Shown here piece by piece: positions 52,505 through 62,259 of a stretch of 64,000 bases of DNA (positions within the stretch are counted from its first letter, which is position 1; every line of letters starts with the position of its first letter). The notes below the pieces were generated by a model. It was given only the letters and a program-made list of their open reading frames with translations. It was not told where the DNA came from and did not search any database. The stretch is from NCBI RefSeq assembly GCF_006716565.1, contig NZ_VFPG01000002.1, positions 310,001 to 374,000 of the forward strand, in the 5' to 3' direction. The stretch comes from Nocardia bhagyanarayanae. GTDB taxonomy: Bacteria; Actinomycetota; Actinomycetes; Mycobacteriales; Mycobacteriaceae. A program made the position numbers and the translations under genes.

Positions 52505-53146
52505 ATGCAAGAGACAGGCCGGACCGGACGCAAGCTAGGGGTGATGGGCGGCACCTTCGACCCGATCCACCACGGGCACCTGGTCGCCGCCAGCGAAGTC
52601 GCCAACCGGTTCGACCTCGACGAAGTGATCTTCGTCCCCACCGGGCAACCGTGGCAGAAAGCACACAAAAAGGTCAGTCCGGCCGAGGACAGGTACCTGA
52701 TGACCGTCATCGCGACGGCCTCCAACCCGCGATTCTCGGTGAGCAGGGCCGACATCGACCGCGGCAAGGTCACCTACACGGTGGACACCCTGCGCGAGAT
52801 GCGCGCGCAGTTTCCGGACGCCGAGCTGTACTTCATCACGGGAGCGGACGCACTGGCCAACATCCTCTCGTGGCAGGATTGGGCGGAACTGTTCGAACTG
52901 GCGAAGTTCGTCGGGGTGAGCCGTCCGGGCTACGAGCTGAACGCCGATCATCTCCAGGAACATCTGCGTGATCTTCCGGCCGATGCGGTGACGATGATCG
53001 AGGTCCCGGCCCTGGCCATCTCGTCGAGTGAGTGCAGGCGACGCGCCGCCGAGAATCGGCCGGTGTGGTACCTCGTCCCCGACGGCGTGGTCCAGTACAT
53101 ATCGAAGCGGCACCTCTACGTGCCCGGAGCAGCGGAAGGTAGCTGA
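52505..53146 (+). CDS. nadD: Nicotinate-nucleotide adenylyltransferase
   Basis: Adenylates nicotinate mononucleotide in NAD synthesis. The 213-residue product shows [14 protein letters not shown] (nucleotidyltransferase H-x-G-H), [24 protein letters not shown] and the ISSSECRRR signature near the C-terminus. ATG 52505 leaves a short leader before the core; the frame extends further upstream. It starts the conserved set nadD-rsfS-phosphatase-octT known from mycobacteria. Confidence 0.96.
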   Translation: MQETGRTGRKLGVMGGTFDPIHHGHLVAASEVANRFDLDEVIFVPTGQPWQKAHKKVSPAEDRYLMTVIATASNPRFSVSRADIDRGKVTYTVDTLREMRAQFPDAELYFITGADALANILSWQDWAELFELAKFVGVSRPGYELNADHLQEHLRDLPADAVTMIEVPALAISSSECRRRAAENRPVWYLVPDGVVQYISKRHLYVPGAAEGS

Positions 53147-53152
53147 AAAGGC

Positions 53153-53557
53153 ATGAGCGCATCTGTCGAGGCGGTCGAGATGGCGCAGGTCGCCGCGCGG
53201 GCGGCGGACGAGAAGCTGGCTGCCGACGTGGTGGTGCTCGACGTCTCCGAGCAGCTGGTGATCACCGACTGCTTCGTGATCGCCTCCGCGCCGAACGAAC
53301 GCCAGGTCAACGCGATCGTCGACAACGTCGAGGAGCGGCTGCGGCAGGCCGGTCACAAGCCGGTCCGCAGGGAGGGCACCCGCGAGGGCCGCTGGGCGCT
53401 GCTGGACTACGTCGACGTCGTCGTGCACATCCAGCACAACGACGAGCGCAATTTCTATGCGCTGGAACGGCTGTGGAAGGACTGCCCGGTGGTTCCGGTG
53501 TCCGGTGTCGGTGATCCGCGCGCCGCCGAGGGTGACGAGGGGAACGGCGCCGAGTGA
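53153..53557 (+). CDS. rsfS: Ribosomal silencing factor RsfS
   Basis: 134-residue protein of the RsfS/Iojap family that binds L14 and blocks subunit joining under starvation. Typical segments are KLAADVVVLDVSE, ITDCFVIASAPNERQVNAI, and GRWALLDYVDVVVHIQ. It starts 7 bp after nadD and overlaps the next gene (GTGA), so the three are one transcript. Confidence 0.96.
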   Translation: MSASVEAVEMAQVAARAADEKLAADVVVLDVSEQLVITDCFVIASAPNERQVNAIVDNVEERLRQAGHKPVRREGTREGRWALLDYVDVVVHIQHNDERNFYALERLWKDCPVVPVSGVGDPRAAEGDEGNGAE

Positions 53558-54213
53558 GCAAGTATGCCGGTGTGCGCACCCTGATCCTGTTGCGGCACGG
53601 GCAGACCGAATGGAATGCCTCGGATCGGATGCAGGGCCAGATCGACACCGATCTCACCGAACTCGGTCGCAGACAAGCCAAAGAGGCGGCGCGCGAACTG
53701 GTCTCGCGCAACGCCATCGCGATCGTCTCCTCCGACCTCAAGCGCGCCTACGACACCGCGCTCGCTCTCGCGGAGCACACCTCGGTGCCCGTCGTGCGTG
53801 ATCCGCGCCTGCGGGAGACCCACCTCGGTGACTGGGAGGGCCTGACCCACCTCGAGGTGGACGCCGACTATCCCGGCGCGCGCGTCGCTTGGCGGCTGGA
53901 CGCGACGTATCGGCCGCCCAACGGCGAAAGCAAGCTCGAGGTGGGCGCGCGCGCTCTTCCCGTCGTCCAGGAACTGTTCAGCGAGCGACAGGATTGGCCG
54001 GGCCGGACTATCATCCTGGTGGCGCACGGCGGGCTGATCGCCGCCCTGACGGCCGCGCTGCTCGACCTGCCGCCGCAGAACTGGCCGATCCTCGGAGGAC
54101 TGGCCAATACCAGCTGGGTGCAACTGAGCAGCCACGGTCCAGGCATCGAACAGCCCGGGTGGCGCCTCGATGTGTGGAACGCAGCGGCAAAGGTAGCTCC
54201 CGATGTCCTCTGA
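53554..54213 (+). CDS. gpgP: Histidine phosphatase, probable glucosyl-3-phosphoglycerate phosphatase
   Basis: 219-residue histidine phosphatase. [20 protein letters not shown] carries the phosphorylated His in RHG, and ILVAHGG the second His. By position after nadD and rsfS and before the octT-like gene it matches Rv2419c, the glucosyl-3-phosphoglycerate phosphatase of methylglucose lipopolysaccharide synthesis; the fold alone would also fit other phosphoglycerate-mutase-like phosphatases. GTG 53554. Confidence 0.85.
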   Translation: MSKYAGVRTLILLRHGQTEWNASDRMQGQIDTDLTELGRRQAKEAARELVSRNAIAIVSSDLKRAYDTALALAEHTSVPVVRDPRLRETHLGDWEGLTHLEVDADYPGARVAWRLDATYRPPNGESKLEVGARALPVVQELFSERQDWPGRTIILVAHGGLIAALTAALLDLPPQNWPILGGLANTSWVQLSSHGPGIEQPGWRLDVWNAAAKVAPDVL

Positions 54214-55885
54214 AGAGCCGATCAGGTCGGTGCCGGACGAACTGTTCCAGCAGGTGACCGCCAAGCCGGAACGCCGGCTTCCGGACGCGCTGTTCGGCGG
54301 CCCCGCCGCCAAGCCCGCGCCGTCCGCGAAGAGCGCCGCGAAGGGTGAGGAACCCCTTCGCACGGTGCCGGACGAGTTGTTCAAGCAAGTGACGGCCAAG
54401 CCGGAACGGCAGCTGCCGGACGCGTTGTTCGGTGGGCCGCCGCCGAAGCGGGATGTAGAGCCCGGATCGGATGCGGTCGACGGTGGAGAGCCGGGCGGGG
54501 ACGCGGCGGACTCGGGTGCCGAGGACGATGGCGAATCGGACCAGGACGGTGCGGGGGAGAACGACGCGTCGGGAACCGAAGGCGCCGAGGGGGATTCGCG
54601 GTCCGTAGCGGGTGCGGCTGTCGAGTCGGATGCTGTGGTGAGCGGCGAGGCTGTGGCGGTTTCCGGGGAGTCGGATCCGCGCGGGTCGTCGGAGACCGTG
54701 GATGCCGCGCTGGGCGATGTGGGTTCGGAGGAGTCGGGCCCTAGCGTGTCATCCGATTCGGAAGCGGCAGAACGCGGCGACGTGTCCGGACAGATCGCGG
54801 TGTTATCGGGCGACGTGTCCGAACTGGTCGCGGTGGCATCGGGTGAAGTCGCCGGTCGGGCGAGTGCGGCAGAGGCTTCTGCGGTGGCGGAAATGCCGGT
54901 GCCTAGCGATGGCTCCGGATCGGCTATCGCGCGCGATGGCGAGCAGCCCGCGCCAGTCGGCGACCGGGAAGACGAGGTGCCGCCTGCTGTCGAGGACGAT
55001 TCGGCGACGCACGACGTTGTCGATGTCCCGGCGGAAGTGGCTGCGGGCGAGAGTTCTTCGAGCGTCGAAGAGGCCGACAGCGTTTCGGCCACGCCCGAGC
55101 TCGCCGGGGAGCACGTGCCCCAAGGTGCGAGCGCGGCGACGGCCGGTGCAGTCGTTCCCGAGTCCGAGGAGGTCCCGGCCAAGCGTCCGGTGCTCCTGGT
55201 GATCGCCGACTCGCTGTCCTACTTCGGTCCGAAGGGTGGTTTGCCCGCCGACGATCCACGGATCTGGCCGAATCTCGTCGGCGCCGAACTGGATTGGGAT
55301 GTGGAGCTGGTCGGCCGGATCGGCTGGACCTGCCGCGACGCCTACTGGGCGCTGATCGGCGACCCGCGGGTGTGGGCGGCCGTGCCGAACGCGGGCGCGG
55401 TGGTCTTCGCCGTCGGCGGCATGGACACCCTGCCCTCGCCGCTGCCGACCGCGCTGCGCGAGCTCATCCGCTATGTGCGTCCGCCGGGTCTGCGCAGGCG
55501 CGTCCGTTCCATGTACAACTGGCTGCAACCGAAGCTGTCGAAGCTGGGTCGCCCGGTCGCGCTGCCGCCGAAGGTGAGCGTCGACTACTTGGAGCAGTCC
55601 CGCGAGGCGCTCGCGCAGCTGCGCCCGGATCTGCCTTTCGTCGCGGTGCTGCCCTCGGTGCACAACTGCGAGGCTTACGGGCGGGTGCATTCCGGGCGGC
55701 CGCGCGCGGTGAAGGCGTTGCAGGAGTGGTCGGAGCGCAGGTCGGTGCCGCTGGTTGACCTCGGTGAGGCCGTTCGGGAGAACATCTTCTCCGGCGACGC
55801 CAATCCGGATGGGATCCATTGGGGTTGGGCCGGGCACACCGCTGTCGCCAACGCGATGGTCAAGACCTTGCAGGAGGTTCGGTAG
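54203..55885 (+). CDS. octT: OctT-like SGNH acyltransferase with a long repetitive N-terminal extension
   Basis: 560-residue protein in two parts. The C-terminal about 235 residues form an SGNH-type domain ([19 protein letters not shown] with the nucleophilic Ser, [10 protein letters not shown], and [10 protein letters not shown] with the catalytic Asp/His), matching Rv2418c OctT, which octanoylates early methylglucose lipopolysaccharide precursors. The first about 325 residues are acidic, Ser/Ala/Val/Glu-rich and probably disordered; they open with two copies of a roughly 40-residue unit sharing [14 protein letters not shown] and LPDALFGG. The mycobacterial protein has about 245 residues, so the extension is unusual. 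It overlaps the gpgP gene by 11 bp. Confidence 0.78.
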   Translation: MSSEEPIRSVPDELFQQVTAKPERRLPDALFGGPAAKPAPSAKSAAKGEEPLRTVPDELFKQVTAKPERQLPDALFGGPPPKRDVEPGSDAVDGGEPGGDAADSGAEDDGESDQDGAGENDASGTEGAEGDSRSVAGAAVESDAVVSGEAVAVSGESDPRGSSETVDAALGDVGSEESGPSVSSDSEAAERGDVSGQIAVLSGDVSELVAVASGEVAGRASAAEASAVAEMPVPSDGSGSAIARDGEQPAPVGDREDEVPPAVEDDSATHDVVDVPAEVAAGESSSSVEEADSVSATPELAGEHVPQGASAATAGAVVPESEEVPAKRPVLLVIADSLSYFGPKGGLPADDPRIWPNLVGAELDWDVELVGRIGWTCRDAYWALIGDPRVWAAVPNAGAVVFAVGGMDTLPSPLPTALRELIRYVRPPGLRRRVRSMYNWLQPKLSKLGRPVALPPKVSVDYLEQSREALAQLRPDLPFVAVLPSVHNCEAYGRVHSGRPRAVKALQEWSERRSVPLVDLGEAVRENIFSGDANPDGIHWGWAGHTAVANAMVKTLQEVR

Positions 55886-55888
55886 TCC

Positions 55889-56731
55889 GTGGCCGTCGTG
55901 GTCGTCACCGATTCGTCCGCGAGCCTCCCTGCCGAACTCGTCGACGAGCTGGATATCGCCGTCGTACCGTTGCACGTCCTGGTCGGCGACCGCGCCATCC
56001 GCGAAGGCGTGGAACCGATCGACATCGACTACGCCGCCGACACCGTCACCACCTCGGCGGCCTCGCCCGGCGAACTGCGCGAGGTCTACGAGCGGGCGTT
56101 GGCGCGCAGCGGCGGCGACGGCGTTGTCGCCGTGCACCTTTCGCGTCAGCTCTCCGGCACGTGGGAGGCGGGCAGGCAGGCGGTGCGCGACATGGATGCC
56201 GCCGACCAGGTCCGCCTCGTCGATTCCCTCGGCGCGGGCCTCGCGACCGGGCTTCCGACCCTCGCGGCGGCGCGTAGGGCGCGCGCCGGTGCGCCGCTGG
56301 ACATCGTCTACGACACCGCCGTCGCCACCGCCAGCCGGGCGCGCACCTTCTTCCTGGTCAACCGCACCGAACAACTGCGCCGTGGCGGACGGTTGAGCAG
56401 CGCGGCCGCGTTCTTCGGCAGCGAGTTGGTCACCAAACCGCTGTTGCAGATCGTCGAGGGTCGGCTCGAGCTGCGCGAGAAAGCGCGGACCCGATCCAAG
56501 GCGTACGCGAAGCTCGTCGCCGCCGCCGTGGACGCCGCGGGAGAAGACGGCGCGGCGGTGGCCGTGCAGCACTTGGAGGCGGCCGAGGCGGCCGAAACCG
56601 TGGCCGGGCAACTGCGCGAATTGATTCCGGGGATCCGGGAACTCATCGTCGCGGAGTTCGGTCCCGTGCTCGGCGTGCACCTCGGTCTCGGCGCGGTCGG
56701 CGTGCTGGTGGTGCCCGGCGGGTGCGCGTGA
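55889..56731 (+). CDS. DegV-family fatty-acid-binding protein
   Basis: 280-residue DegV protein. It begins VVVVTDSSASLPAEL and has VVAVHLSRQLSGTWEAG and FLVNRTEQLRRGGRLSSAAAFFG, the family's lipid-binding core. DegV proteins bind fatty acids, and in some bacteria present them to fatty-acid kinase. It follows the octT-like gene after 3 bp, as Rv2417c follows Rv2418c. The start is GTG 55889. Confidence 0.93.
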   Translation: MAVVVVTDSSASLPAELVDELDIAVVPLHVLVGDRAIREGVEPIDIDYAADTVTTSAASPGELREVYERALARSGGDGVVAVHLSRQLSGTWEAGRQAVRDMDAADQVRLVDSLGAGLATGLPTLAAARRARAGAPLDIVYDTAVATASRARTFFLVNRTEQLRRGGRLSSAAAFFGSELVTKPLLQIVEGRLELREKARTRSKAYAKLVAAAVDAAGEDGAAVAVQHLEAAEAAETVAGQLRELIPGIRELIVAEFGPVLGVHLGLGAVGVLVVPGGCA

Positions 56732-56792
56732 ATGCCGATCACGGTGATCGCAACCGGTTCGCGCACGCACCACGCCGGATAACGTCGCGACG

Positions 56793-57260
56793 GTGACGAG
56801 TTCGACGCTGACCGTGGCGACGGTCGACTGGGCGCATCCCGACGCGGTGACACTGCGCGAGGAGATGGCCGCCGAGGTCGGACCGCGGTACGCCGACCTT
56901 GCCCGCACGGTGCGCGGCCACCCGAACGCGGTCGACGAGGCTACCGTGCATCGCACGTTCGTCGCGTATTCGGGCGAGGCCGCCGGTCACGCGGCGCTGC
57001 GCTGGAACGCGGGCGAACTCGAGCTGAAGCGGATGTTCGTTCGCCCCGCCCACCGCGGCTCGGGCGTCGCCGCCGCACTCCTCACCGCGGCCGAGGACGC
57101 CGTCCGTGCCGCCGGCCTGCCACGGCTGATCCTGCAAACCGGCCATCTTCAGCCGGAGGCCGTGCGGTTCTATGTCCGCTGCGGGTACCACCGGATTCCG
57201 ATCTTCTCGCCGTACGAGGTGCTGCCGCTGTCGAATTGCTTTGCCAAGCAGTTGGATTGA
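56793..57260 (+). CDS. GNAT-family N-acetyltransferase
   Basis: 155-residue acetyltransferase with ELKRMFVRPAHRGSGVAAALL as motif A (R-x-x-G-x-G/A acetyl-CoA loop), LILQTGHLQPEAVRFY as motif B region and YVRCGYHRI. It occupies the position of eis in mycobacteria but is far shorter than Eis (about 400 residues), so it is not its orthologue. The substrate is unknown. GTG 56793. Confidence 0.9.
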   Translation: MTSSTLTVATVDWAHPDAVTLREEMAAEVGPRYADLARTVRGHPNAVDEATVHRTFVAYSGEAAGHAALRWNAGELELKRMFVRPAHRGSGVAAALLTAAEDAVRAAGLPRLILQTGHLQPEAVRFYVRCGYHRIPIFSPYEVLPLSNCFAKQLD

Positions 57261-57449
57261 CGGTCAGTCTCGCGGCGTCGCCTTCTTGAAGACCTACGAC
57301 GCTGACAAGATCGACCTTGCGTGGCGGGCGACACATCGGCCGGAGCGCTGGCGGGCGGGTTGTCCCCAGGGGTCGGGTTATCAACAGGTCTAGCGAAATG
57401 CCTGGTCGCAGCGGCCTGTTCGGTCTGGCGGCTGCGTACGGTCGCGGGC

Positions 57450-58508
57450 ATGGGACGACACGACGAACGCGAGCGGATTCGACGGCGGCTCGGGGCGCTG
57501 ACCGTCCGGGTAGGGGCGAGTCGGGGGGTTGGATTCGGATCGGACGCCTCCGCGGCGTCCGGTGGCGATGACCGGAAAGCCGCTCGTGGGCATTTCTACG
57601 CATCACCCGAGGGCGAGATGGAACATCCCGTCGATATGAACGGGAAGCCCTCAGGGCGTTGGCATTTGGAGCGGCTGCCGCCGGATCGTCGCGTTGCGGA
57701 ATCCACCGAGGCGGTGGACGACGACGAGTTGGTCGGTCAGGTGGATACACCGCGCTGGTTGGACGAGCCGCCACGCGGTCCGGGCTGGTGGGAACGCCTT
57801 GTCCCGGAACGTTTTCACGGTGCACGAATCGATCCCGGCCGTCGCGGTGTGCTGACTCTGGCGATGGTCGGTCTGGTGGCGGTGATCGTGGCGACCGTCG
57901 TGGTCTTTCATGAGCGTCCGGTGGCGCACGCGGTACCCCCGTTGCCCGCGGTACGCACCAGCGCGACTCCGTCTGGCGCGCGCCCTGTTCCGGCACAGTC
58001 CGCTCCGGCCGTGCCGGGAGTGCTGCCCGCACCTGAGACCGCCGAGCTGGTCGTCAGTGTGGTCGGTCTGGTCCAGCGCGGCGGATTGGTGCGGTTGCCC
58101 GAGGGCGCTCGGGTGGCGGATGCGCTCGCCGCGGCCGGCGGCGCCCGCGACGGCGCGGATCTGACCGGCATCAACCTGGCCCAGCGCGTTCAGGACGGTG
58201 ACCAAATCCTCGTCGGCGCCACCGGCCCGGCTCCCGTTGCACCGTCCCAGCACGGCAGCACCACGATCACCGCGACCGGCGGGGCTGGCACTTCCCGTCC
58301 CAGCGCCGGACCGACCGGCAAGGTCGACCTCAACAAGGCCACCGAAGCGGAACTGGACGCCCTGCCCGGAATTGGACCTGTCACCGCCAGCGCGATCACG
58401 GCTTGGCGCAAGGCGAACGGCCGCTTCACCGATCTCGAACAACTCGGTGAAGTCGACGGCATCGGCCCCGCCCGCCTGGCGCGCCTGCGCGATCTGGTGA
58501 CGGTATGA
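57450..58508 (+). CDS. comEA: ComEA-type DNA-binding competence protein
   Basis: 352-residue membrane-anchored protein. A long cytosolic N-terminal part (about 1-125) precedes one transmembrane segment (VLTLAMVGLVAVIVATVVVF), then a Pro/Ala linker, an SLBB domain (VVSVVGLVQRGGLVRLPEGA), and a C-terminal helix-hairpin-helix pair (DLNKATEAELDALPGIGP, VDGIGPARLARL) that binds DNA. ATG 57450 is preferred; the frame extends 129 nt upstream without similarity. It overlaps comEC by 4 bp. Confidence 0.92.
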   Translation: MGRHDERERIRRRLGALTVRVGASRGVGFGSDASAASGGDDRKAARGHFYASPEGEMEHPVDMNGKPSGRWHLERLPPDRRVAESTEAVDDDELVGQVDTPRWLDEPPRGPGWWERLVPERFHGARIDPGRRGVLTLAMVGLVAVIVATVVVFHERPVAHAVPPLPAVRTSATPSGARPVPAQSAPAVPGVLPAPETAELVVSVVGLVQRGGLVRLPEGARVADALAAAGGARDGADLTGINLAQRVQDGDQILVGATGPAPVAPSQHGSTTITATGGAGTSRPSAGPTGKVDLNKATEAELDALPGIGPVTASAITAWRKANGRFTDLEQLGEVDGIGPARLARLRDLVTV

Positions 58509-61147
58509 GCTCGTCGCTCGACGCGCGGGAACCGGCGTCGGCCGAACGTGCGCAGATCATGGACGCCCGTCTCCTTCCGGCCGCACTGTGCTGCTGGGCA
58601 GTGACGATCGTCGTGCTGGGCTCGGGCTGGTTGGTCGGTATCGCGGTGGCTCTCGGATCAGCCGTGGCAGCAGCGGGATCGGCGATGGTCTCGCGACAGG
58701 GACGTTTCGCGCGTGCCAAGGTGCATCGGGCAGTGGCATCGACGTTGCTGGCAGCCGTACTGTTCGGCGCGGGTTTCGCGTTGGCGGCGGCATGGCGGGA
58801 ATATCGCGTCGCTTCGCATCCGATGCGCGAGGCGTACGGCCTGTCCCTGCGAATCGTCGTGACGCCGACCGATGATCCGAAACCATTGCCGAGCAACACC
58901 TTCGGTGCAGAGCGGCGCTGGGTCGTCCGGGCCGCGCTGCGGGAGTATCACCGCGCAGAGGCGACGGTGCGTTCCGGCGGCCGGGTGGTCGTCTTCGCCT
59001 CGGGACCGGAGTGGGCCGACCTGTTGCCCGGACAACCGATCGAATTCCGGGCGCAGCCGCAGCCGCCGAAGAACCGCGATCTGACGGTCGCCGCACTGCA
59101 TGCGCTCGGGCCGCCCAAGCCGGTCGCACCACCGCCGTGGTGGCAGCGGGCGGCCGCGTCGGTGCGCGACGACTTCGCGGACACGGCTACCGCCGTGCTG
59201 CCGCCGGACGCCGCAGGGCTGATTCCGGCGTTGGTACTGGGGGATACTTCCGGTCTGCCCGAACCGGTCCGCGAGGACTTCGAAACCGCTGGATTACAGC
59301 ATCTTTGCGTCGTGAGCGGAGCGAACTTCACGATTCTCCTGACGGTCGTGTTGTTCGTCGTGCGCACGCTCACGTTGGGTCCGCGTGCGGCGGCGACGGC
59401 CGCGACCGCGGCGCTGGTCATGTTCGTGGTGGTCGCTCGGCCGGACCCGAGTGTTCTCCGCGCGGCCGCTATGGGCGCGATCACGCTGCTCGCGCTGGTC
59501 ACGGGCCGCCGCAAACAGGCACTGCCCGCATTGTGCGTAGCGGTGATCGGTTTGCTGCTGGTCTGGCCGGAACTCGCGGTGAACGCCGGATTCGCGCTGT
59601 CGGTGTTGGCGACGGCCGGGCTGATCCTGCTCGCGCCGAGCTGGGCCGATTGGCTGCGGGCCCGCGGCTGGTGGCGGCTGCCCGCCGAGGTGGTCGCGGT
59701 CTCGGCAGCCGCCTTCACGGTCACCGTGCCGATCATGGTTGCCTTGACCGGGCGGATCAGCGTCGTCGCGATCTTGGCGAATGTGCTTGTCGCACCAGTG
59801 ATCGCGCCGCTCACAGTAATCGGCGCGCTCGGCGCCGCCTGCGCCTCCGTGTGGCCACCGGTCGCCGAACTGGTCCTGCGTTGCGCGGGTCCGCCGCTGT
59901 GGTGGTTGCTCACCGTCGCCGAGCGCACCGCCGCGTTACCCGGCGCGACGATCACCGTGCCCGGCGGTTCGATCGGCGGCCTGACCGCTGCCGCGTTCGT
60001 CATCGTCGCGGTGTGTGCGCTGCGCGTCGCTCCGATCCGCCGAATCGCGGCGGTCATCGTGCTGTCCTCGACGGCCGTCCTGCTGCCCGTCCGGCTCTGG
60101 AATCCGGGTTGGCCTGCGCCCGACTGGGTTCTCGCGGCCTGCGACATCGGTCAAGGCGACGGCTTGGCCCTCTCCGTTGGTCATGGCACCGCCGTCGTCA
60201 TCGACGTCGGACCCGACCCTCGCACCATGCGCACCTGCCTGGACCGCCTCCACATCCACCACATCGCCCTCCTCGCCCTCACTCACCCCCACGCCGACCA
60301 CATCGGCGGCCTGACCGGCGCGATCCACGGCCGCACCGTCGCCGCGATCGCCACCGCACCCGGCGAACTCGATGAAGTCGGACTTTCGGCGCGCGCCGCC
60401 GTATCGTCCAATGCCGAAACCGCTCGACACCACCGGACTTCGAGCGAAGAAGCGAGACCAGGGGCCGCCGTGCCAGATCCCGGGGACTGTTGTTCGGGCG
60501 GCTCCGCCGGTCGTCCGGCGGCGACGCCGCACACCTGGAGCGAGCACCGAAGCGAAGCCACGATCGGCATCGACGAAGGCGACAATCCCGCTCCGAGCCA
60601 GCGCTCACGAACTCCCGACGACCGCACACCCATCACCGCCCCCGCCCAGATCACCGAGATCGCGGCCCGCGCCGAAATCCCGCTACTCGAACTATCCGCC
60701 GGGCATGTAATGCAGTTCGGCCCAGTCGAACTGACCGTCCTATCGCCCGCCGCCACTCATCCCCGCCCACGACATCCCACCGACGAACCGAACGACCGCT
60801 CCCTCGTCCTCACCGCCACCACCCCGGCCGGTCGAATCCTGCTCACCGGCGACATCGAATCCCCAGCCCAACACCGCCTACTCCGCAACCCCACCCCTTT
60901 GCGCGCCGACATCCTGAAGGTCCCCCACCACGGATCCCAAACCACGACAAAAGAATTCCTCACCGCCGTCCACCCCCGCCTGGCCATCATCAGCTCCGGC
61001 CCGGACAACACCTTCGGCCACCCCCACCCCGCAATCCTCACCGCCCTCCACTCCCTCGGCACCACCATCGCCCGCACCGACCAACACGGCGACATCCTCA
61101 TCGCCGGCACCCCCACCCACCTGCGCATCCACACCCGTCCGGGGTGA
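58505..61147 (+). CDS. comEC: ComEC/Rec2 DNA-uptake channel protein
   Basis: 880-residue polytopic protein. The N-terminal part has membrane helices and an OB-like DUF4131 region; the central Competence domain (about 220-520) contains GLQHLCVVSGANFTILLTVV, a conserved signature; the C-terminal metallo-beta-lactamase domain has LTHPHADHIGGL (H-x-H-x-D-H) and later LLTGDIE and VPHHGS. Between these lies an insertion of about 100 residues (nt about 60360-60660), Ser/Thr/Arg/Glu-rich and low-complexity. It overlaps comEA, as in Rv2415c/Rv2414c. DNA uptake has not been shown by the sequence itself. Confidence 0.92.
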   Translation: MSSSLDAREPASAERAQIMDARLLPAALCCWAVTIVVLGSGWLVGIAVALGSAVAAAGSAMVSRQGRFARAKVHRAVASTLLAAVLFGAGFALAAAWREYRVASHPMREAYGLSLRIVVTPTDDPKPLPSNTFGAERRWVVRAALREYHRAEATVRSGGRVVVFASGPEWADLLPGQPIEFRAQPQPPKNRDLTVAALHALGPPKPVAPPPWWQRAAASVRDDFADTATAVLPPDAAGLIPALVLGDTSGLPEPVREDFETAGLQHLCVVSGANFTILLTVVLFVVRTLTLGPRAAATAATAALVMFVVVARPDPSVLRAAAMGAITLLALVTGRRKQALPALCVAVIGLLLVWPELAVNAGFALSVLATAGLILLAPSWADWLRARGWWRLPAEVVAVSAAAFTVTVPIMVALTGRISVVAILANVLVAPVIAPLTVIGALGAACASVWPPVAELVLRCAGPPLWWLLTVAERTAALPGATITVPGGSIGGLTAAAFVIVAVCALRVAPIRRIAAVIVLSSTAVLLPVRLWNPGWPAPDWVLAACDIGQGDGLALSVGHGTAVVIDVGPDPRTMRTCLDRLHIHHIALLALTHPHADHIGGLTGAIHGRTVAAIATAPGELDEVGLSARAAVSSNAETARHHRTSSEEARPGAAVPDPGDCCSGGSAGRPAATPHTWSEHRSEATIGIDEGDNPAPSQRSRTPDDRTPITAPAQITEIAARAEIPLLELSAGHVMQFGPVELTVLSPAATHPRPRHPTDEPNDRSLVLTATTPAGRILLTGDIESPAQHRLLRNPTPLRADILKVPHHGSQTTTKEFLTAVHPRLAIISSGPDNTFGHPHPAILTALHSLGTTIARTDQHGDILIAGTPTHLRIHTRPG

Positions 61148-61323
61148 TGCCTAATCGTCGGCGATGGGTGTAATAGCCAGTGGTCTTGGTCGGTCGCATA
61201 CCGCATTTGCTTTGTGGCCCAATCTGATCCAGCTATGGATCAGAGTTGCGTCGGCTCGCTGCGATCCCGTAGAACTCCCTGGTCAACTTGTATCTGAGCC
61301 CTGCCAAGGAATCAGGAGGTCCG

Positions 61324-62181
61324 GTGGCATCGGCTGGTCCCAGGAGAGCGGACATCGCTCGCTTTCGCGAGTACCGCGAGTACGAGGCTCGCAAGATCGA
61401 TGCGAACAACGCCATGATGGCGCTGCTGGCGGGCGCTCAACTGGCCGCGCATCTCCTGAAGCTGACCGAAGGATCGGATCATCTACTGCCGCAGGTTTTC
61501 CCGGGCGTCGAGCACATCAAGCGTTTCAACCTCAGAACCGCGCAGGCCACCGAAATCCTTTTTGCCGCCGACCCGCACTTGGGCATGATGGGCGTGCCCT
61601 ACGTCCTCGCCCTACACGAAGATTATTTGCGGACGTGTGTACGGCTGCTCGCCGGGGAAGGGTTGTGCCGGGCGAAGGATGCGAGGGCCAACCTCGTAGA
61701 GCTGCACGGAATCATGGAAAACATTACTGGCTACAAGTATTCGGCCGACCTTATCGCCTACATCGACACGCTACGACTGATGCGCAACTGCGTCATCCAC
61801 AACGGAGGGCTACTGAGTCAACCCCTGTATGACCAGCTGAAGTCCTGGACGCCCGCGCAGGAGCTGGGCTGGGAAGCGGTCGCTGTTCGAAACCCGCGGC
61901 ATCTTCGCTTGGGCGAGCGCCTCCTGCTCGGTCACGGCGAGATGCTTGCGGCGTTGGCTTTCACCAAGCGGCTCGACCGCGAGACCAATCTCGGCTTACA
62001 GGTAGCGCTGCCACGCAGTTGCTGGGCGAAACTGGTAGTCGATGAGGTTGCGAGTCAGCATCCGTCGTTGGTCAAGGATCGGAACCAAGCCTTGCGGAAG
62101 GCCCGGGGAGTTGCCCGACACCACTACGGCGTGCTGAAACTGACCGACGCAGAACTCCAGTCGGAAATCAGTCTGAGATAG
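61324..62181 (+). CDS. Putative HEPN-domain protein
   Basis: 285-residue helical protein without a recognised full-length family. LRLMRNCVIHNGG matches the HEPN active-site pattern R-x4-H (R154 and H159), in a helical context like RiboL-PSP-type HEPN RNases found in defence and toxin systems. Codon use is visibly less GC-rich than that of the neighbours, and the gene lies between comEC and holA, which are neighbours in M. tuberculosis, so it was probably acquired. GTG 61324 follows AGGAGG; TTG 61288 would extend it. No antitoxin gene is adjacent. An alternative is a non-catalytic helical protein. Confidence 0.55.
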   Translation: MASAGPRRADIARFREYREYEARKIDANNAMMALLAGAQLAAHLLKLTEGSDHLLPQVFPGVEHIKRFNLRTAQATEILFAADPHLGMMGVPYVLALHEDYLRTCVRLLAGEGLCRAKDARANLVELHGIMENITGYKYSADLIAYIDTLRLMRNCVIHNGGLLSQPLYDQLKSWTPAQELGWEAVAVRNPRHLRLGERLLLGHGEMLAALAFTKRLDRETNLGLQVALPRSCWAKLVVDEVASQHPSLVKDRNQALRKARGVARHHYGVLKLTDAELQSEISLR

Positions 62182-62218
62182 AAAGTGGCGGGCACCTTCG
62201 AAGGTGCCCGCCACTTTT
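62182..62218. terminator. Perfect 36-nt palindrome after the HEPN gene
   Basis: Positions 62182-62217 are a perfect palindrome with half-site AAAGTGGCGGGCACCTTC, beginning one base after the stop codon and ending in TTTT on the plus strand. It works as a Rho-independent terminator for the HEPN gene. Confidence 0.85.
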
Positions 62219-62220
62219 GA

Positions 62221-62259
62221 TGTAACAAAGCGGGGCTCTACTGCTTGAGCTATCGGTTT
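62221..62259 (-). other. 5'-half tRNA-Asn-like remnant
   Basis: On the minus strand TAGCTCAAGCAGTAGAGC (D-arm, GCTC pairing with GAGC at 62235-62250) is followed by an anticodon-stem-like CCCGC and the loop TTGTTAC with a GTT anticodon (62222-62228). The 3' half of the anticodon stem, the T-arm and the acceptor end are absent; the palindrome takes their place. It looks like the 5' part of a tRNA-Asn-type gene cut at the anticodon. Confidence 0.45.

Noticed and set aside
56793..57260. eis orthologue
   Set aside because: It occupies the same position but has only 155 residues and one GNAT domain; Eis has about 400 residues.
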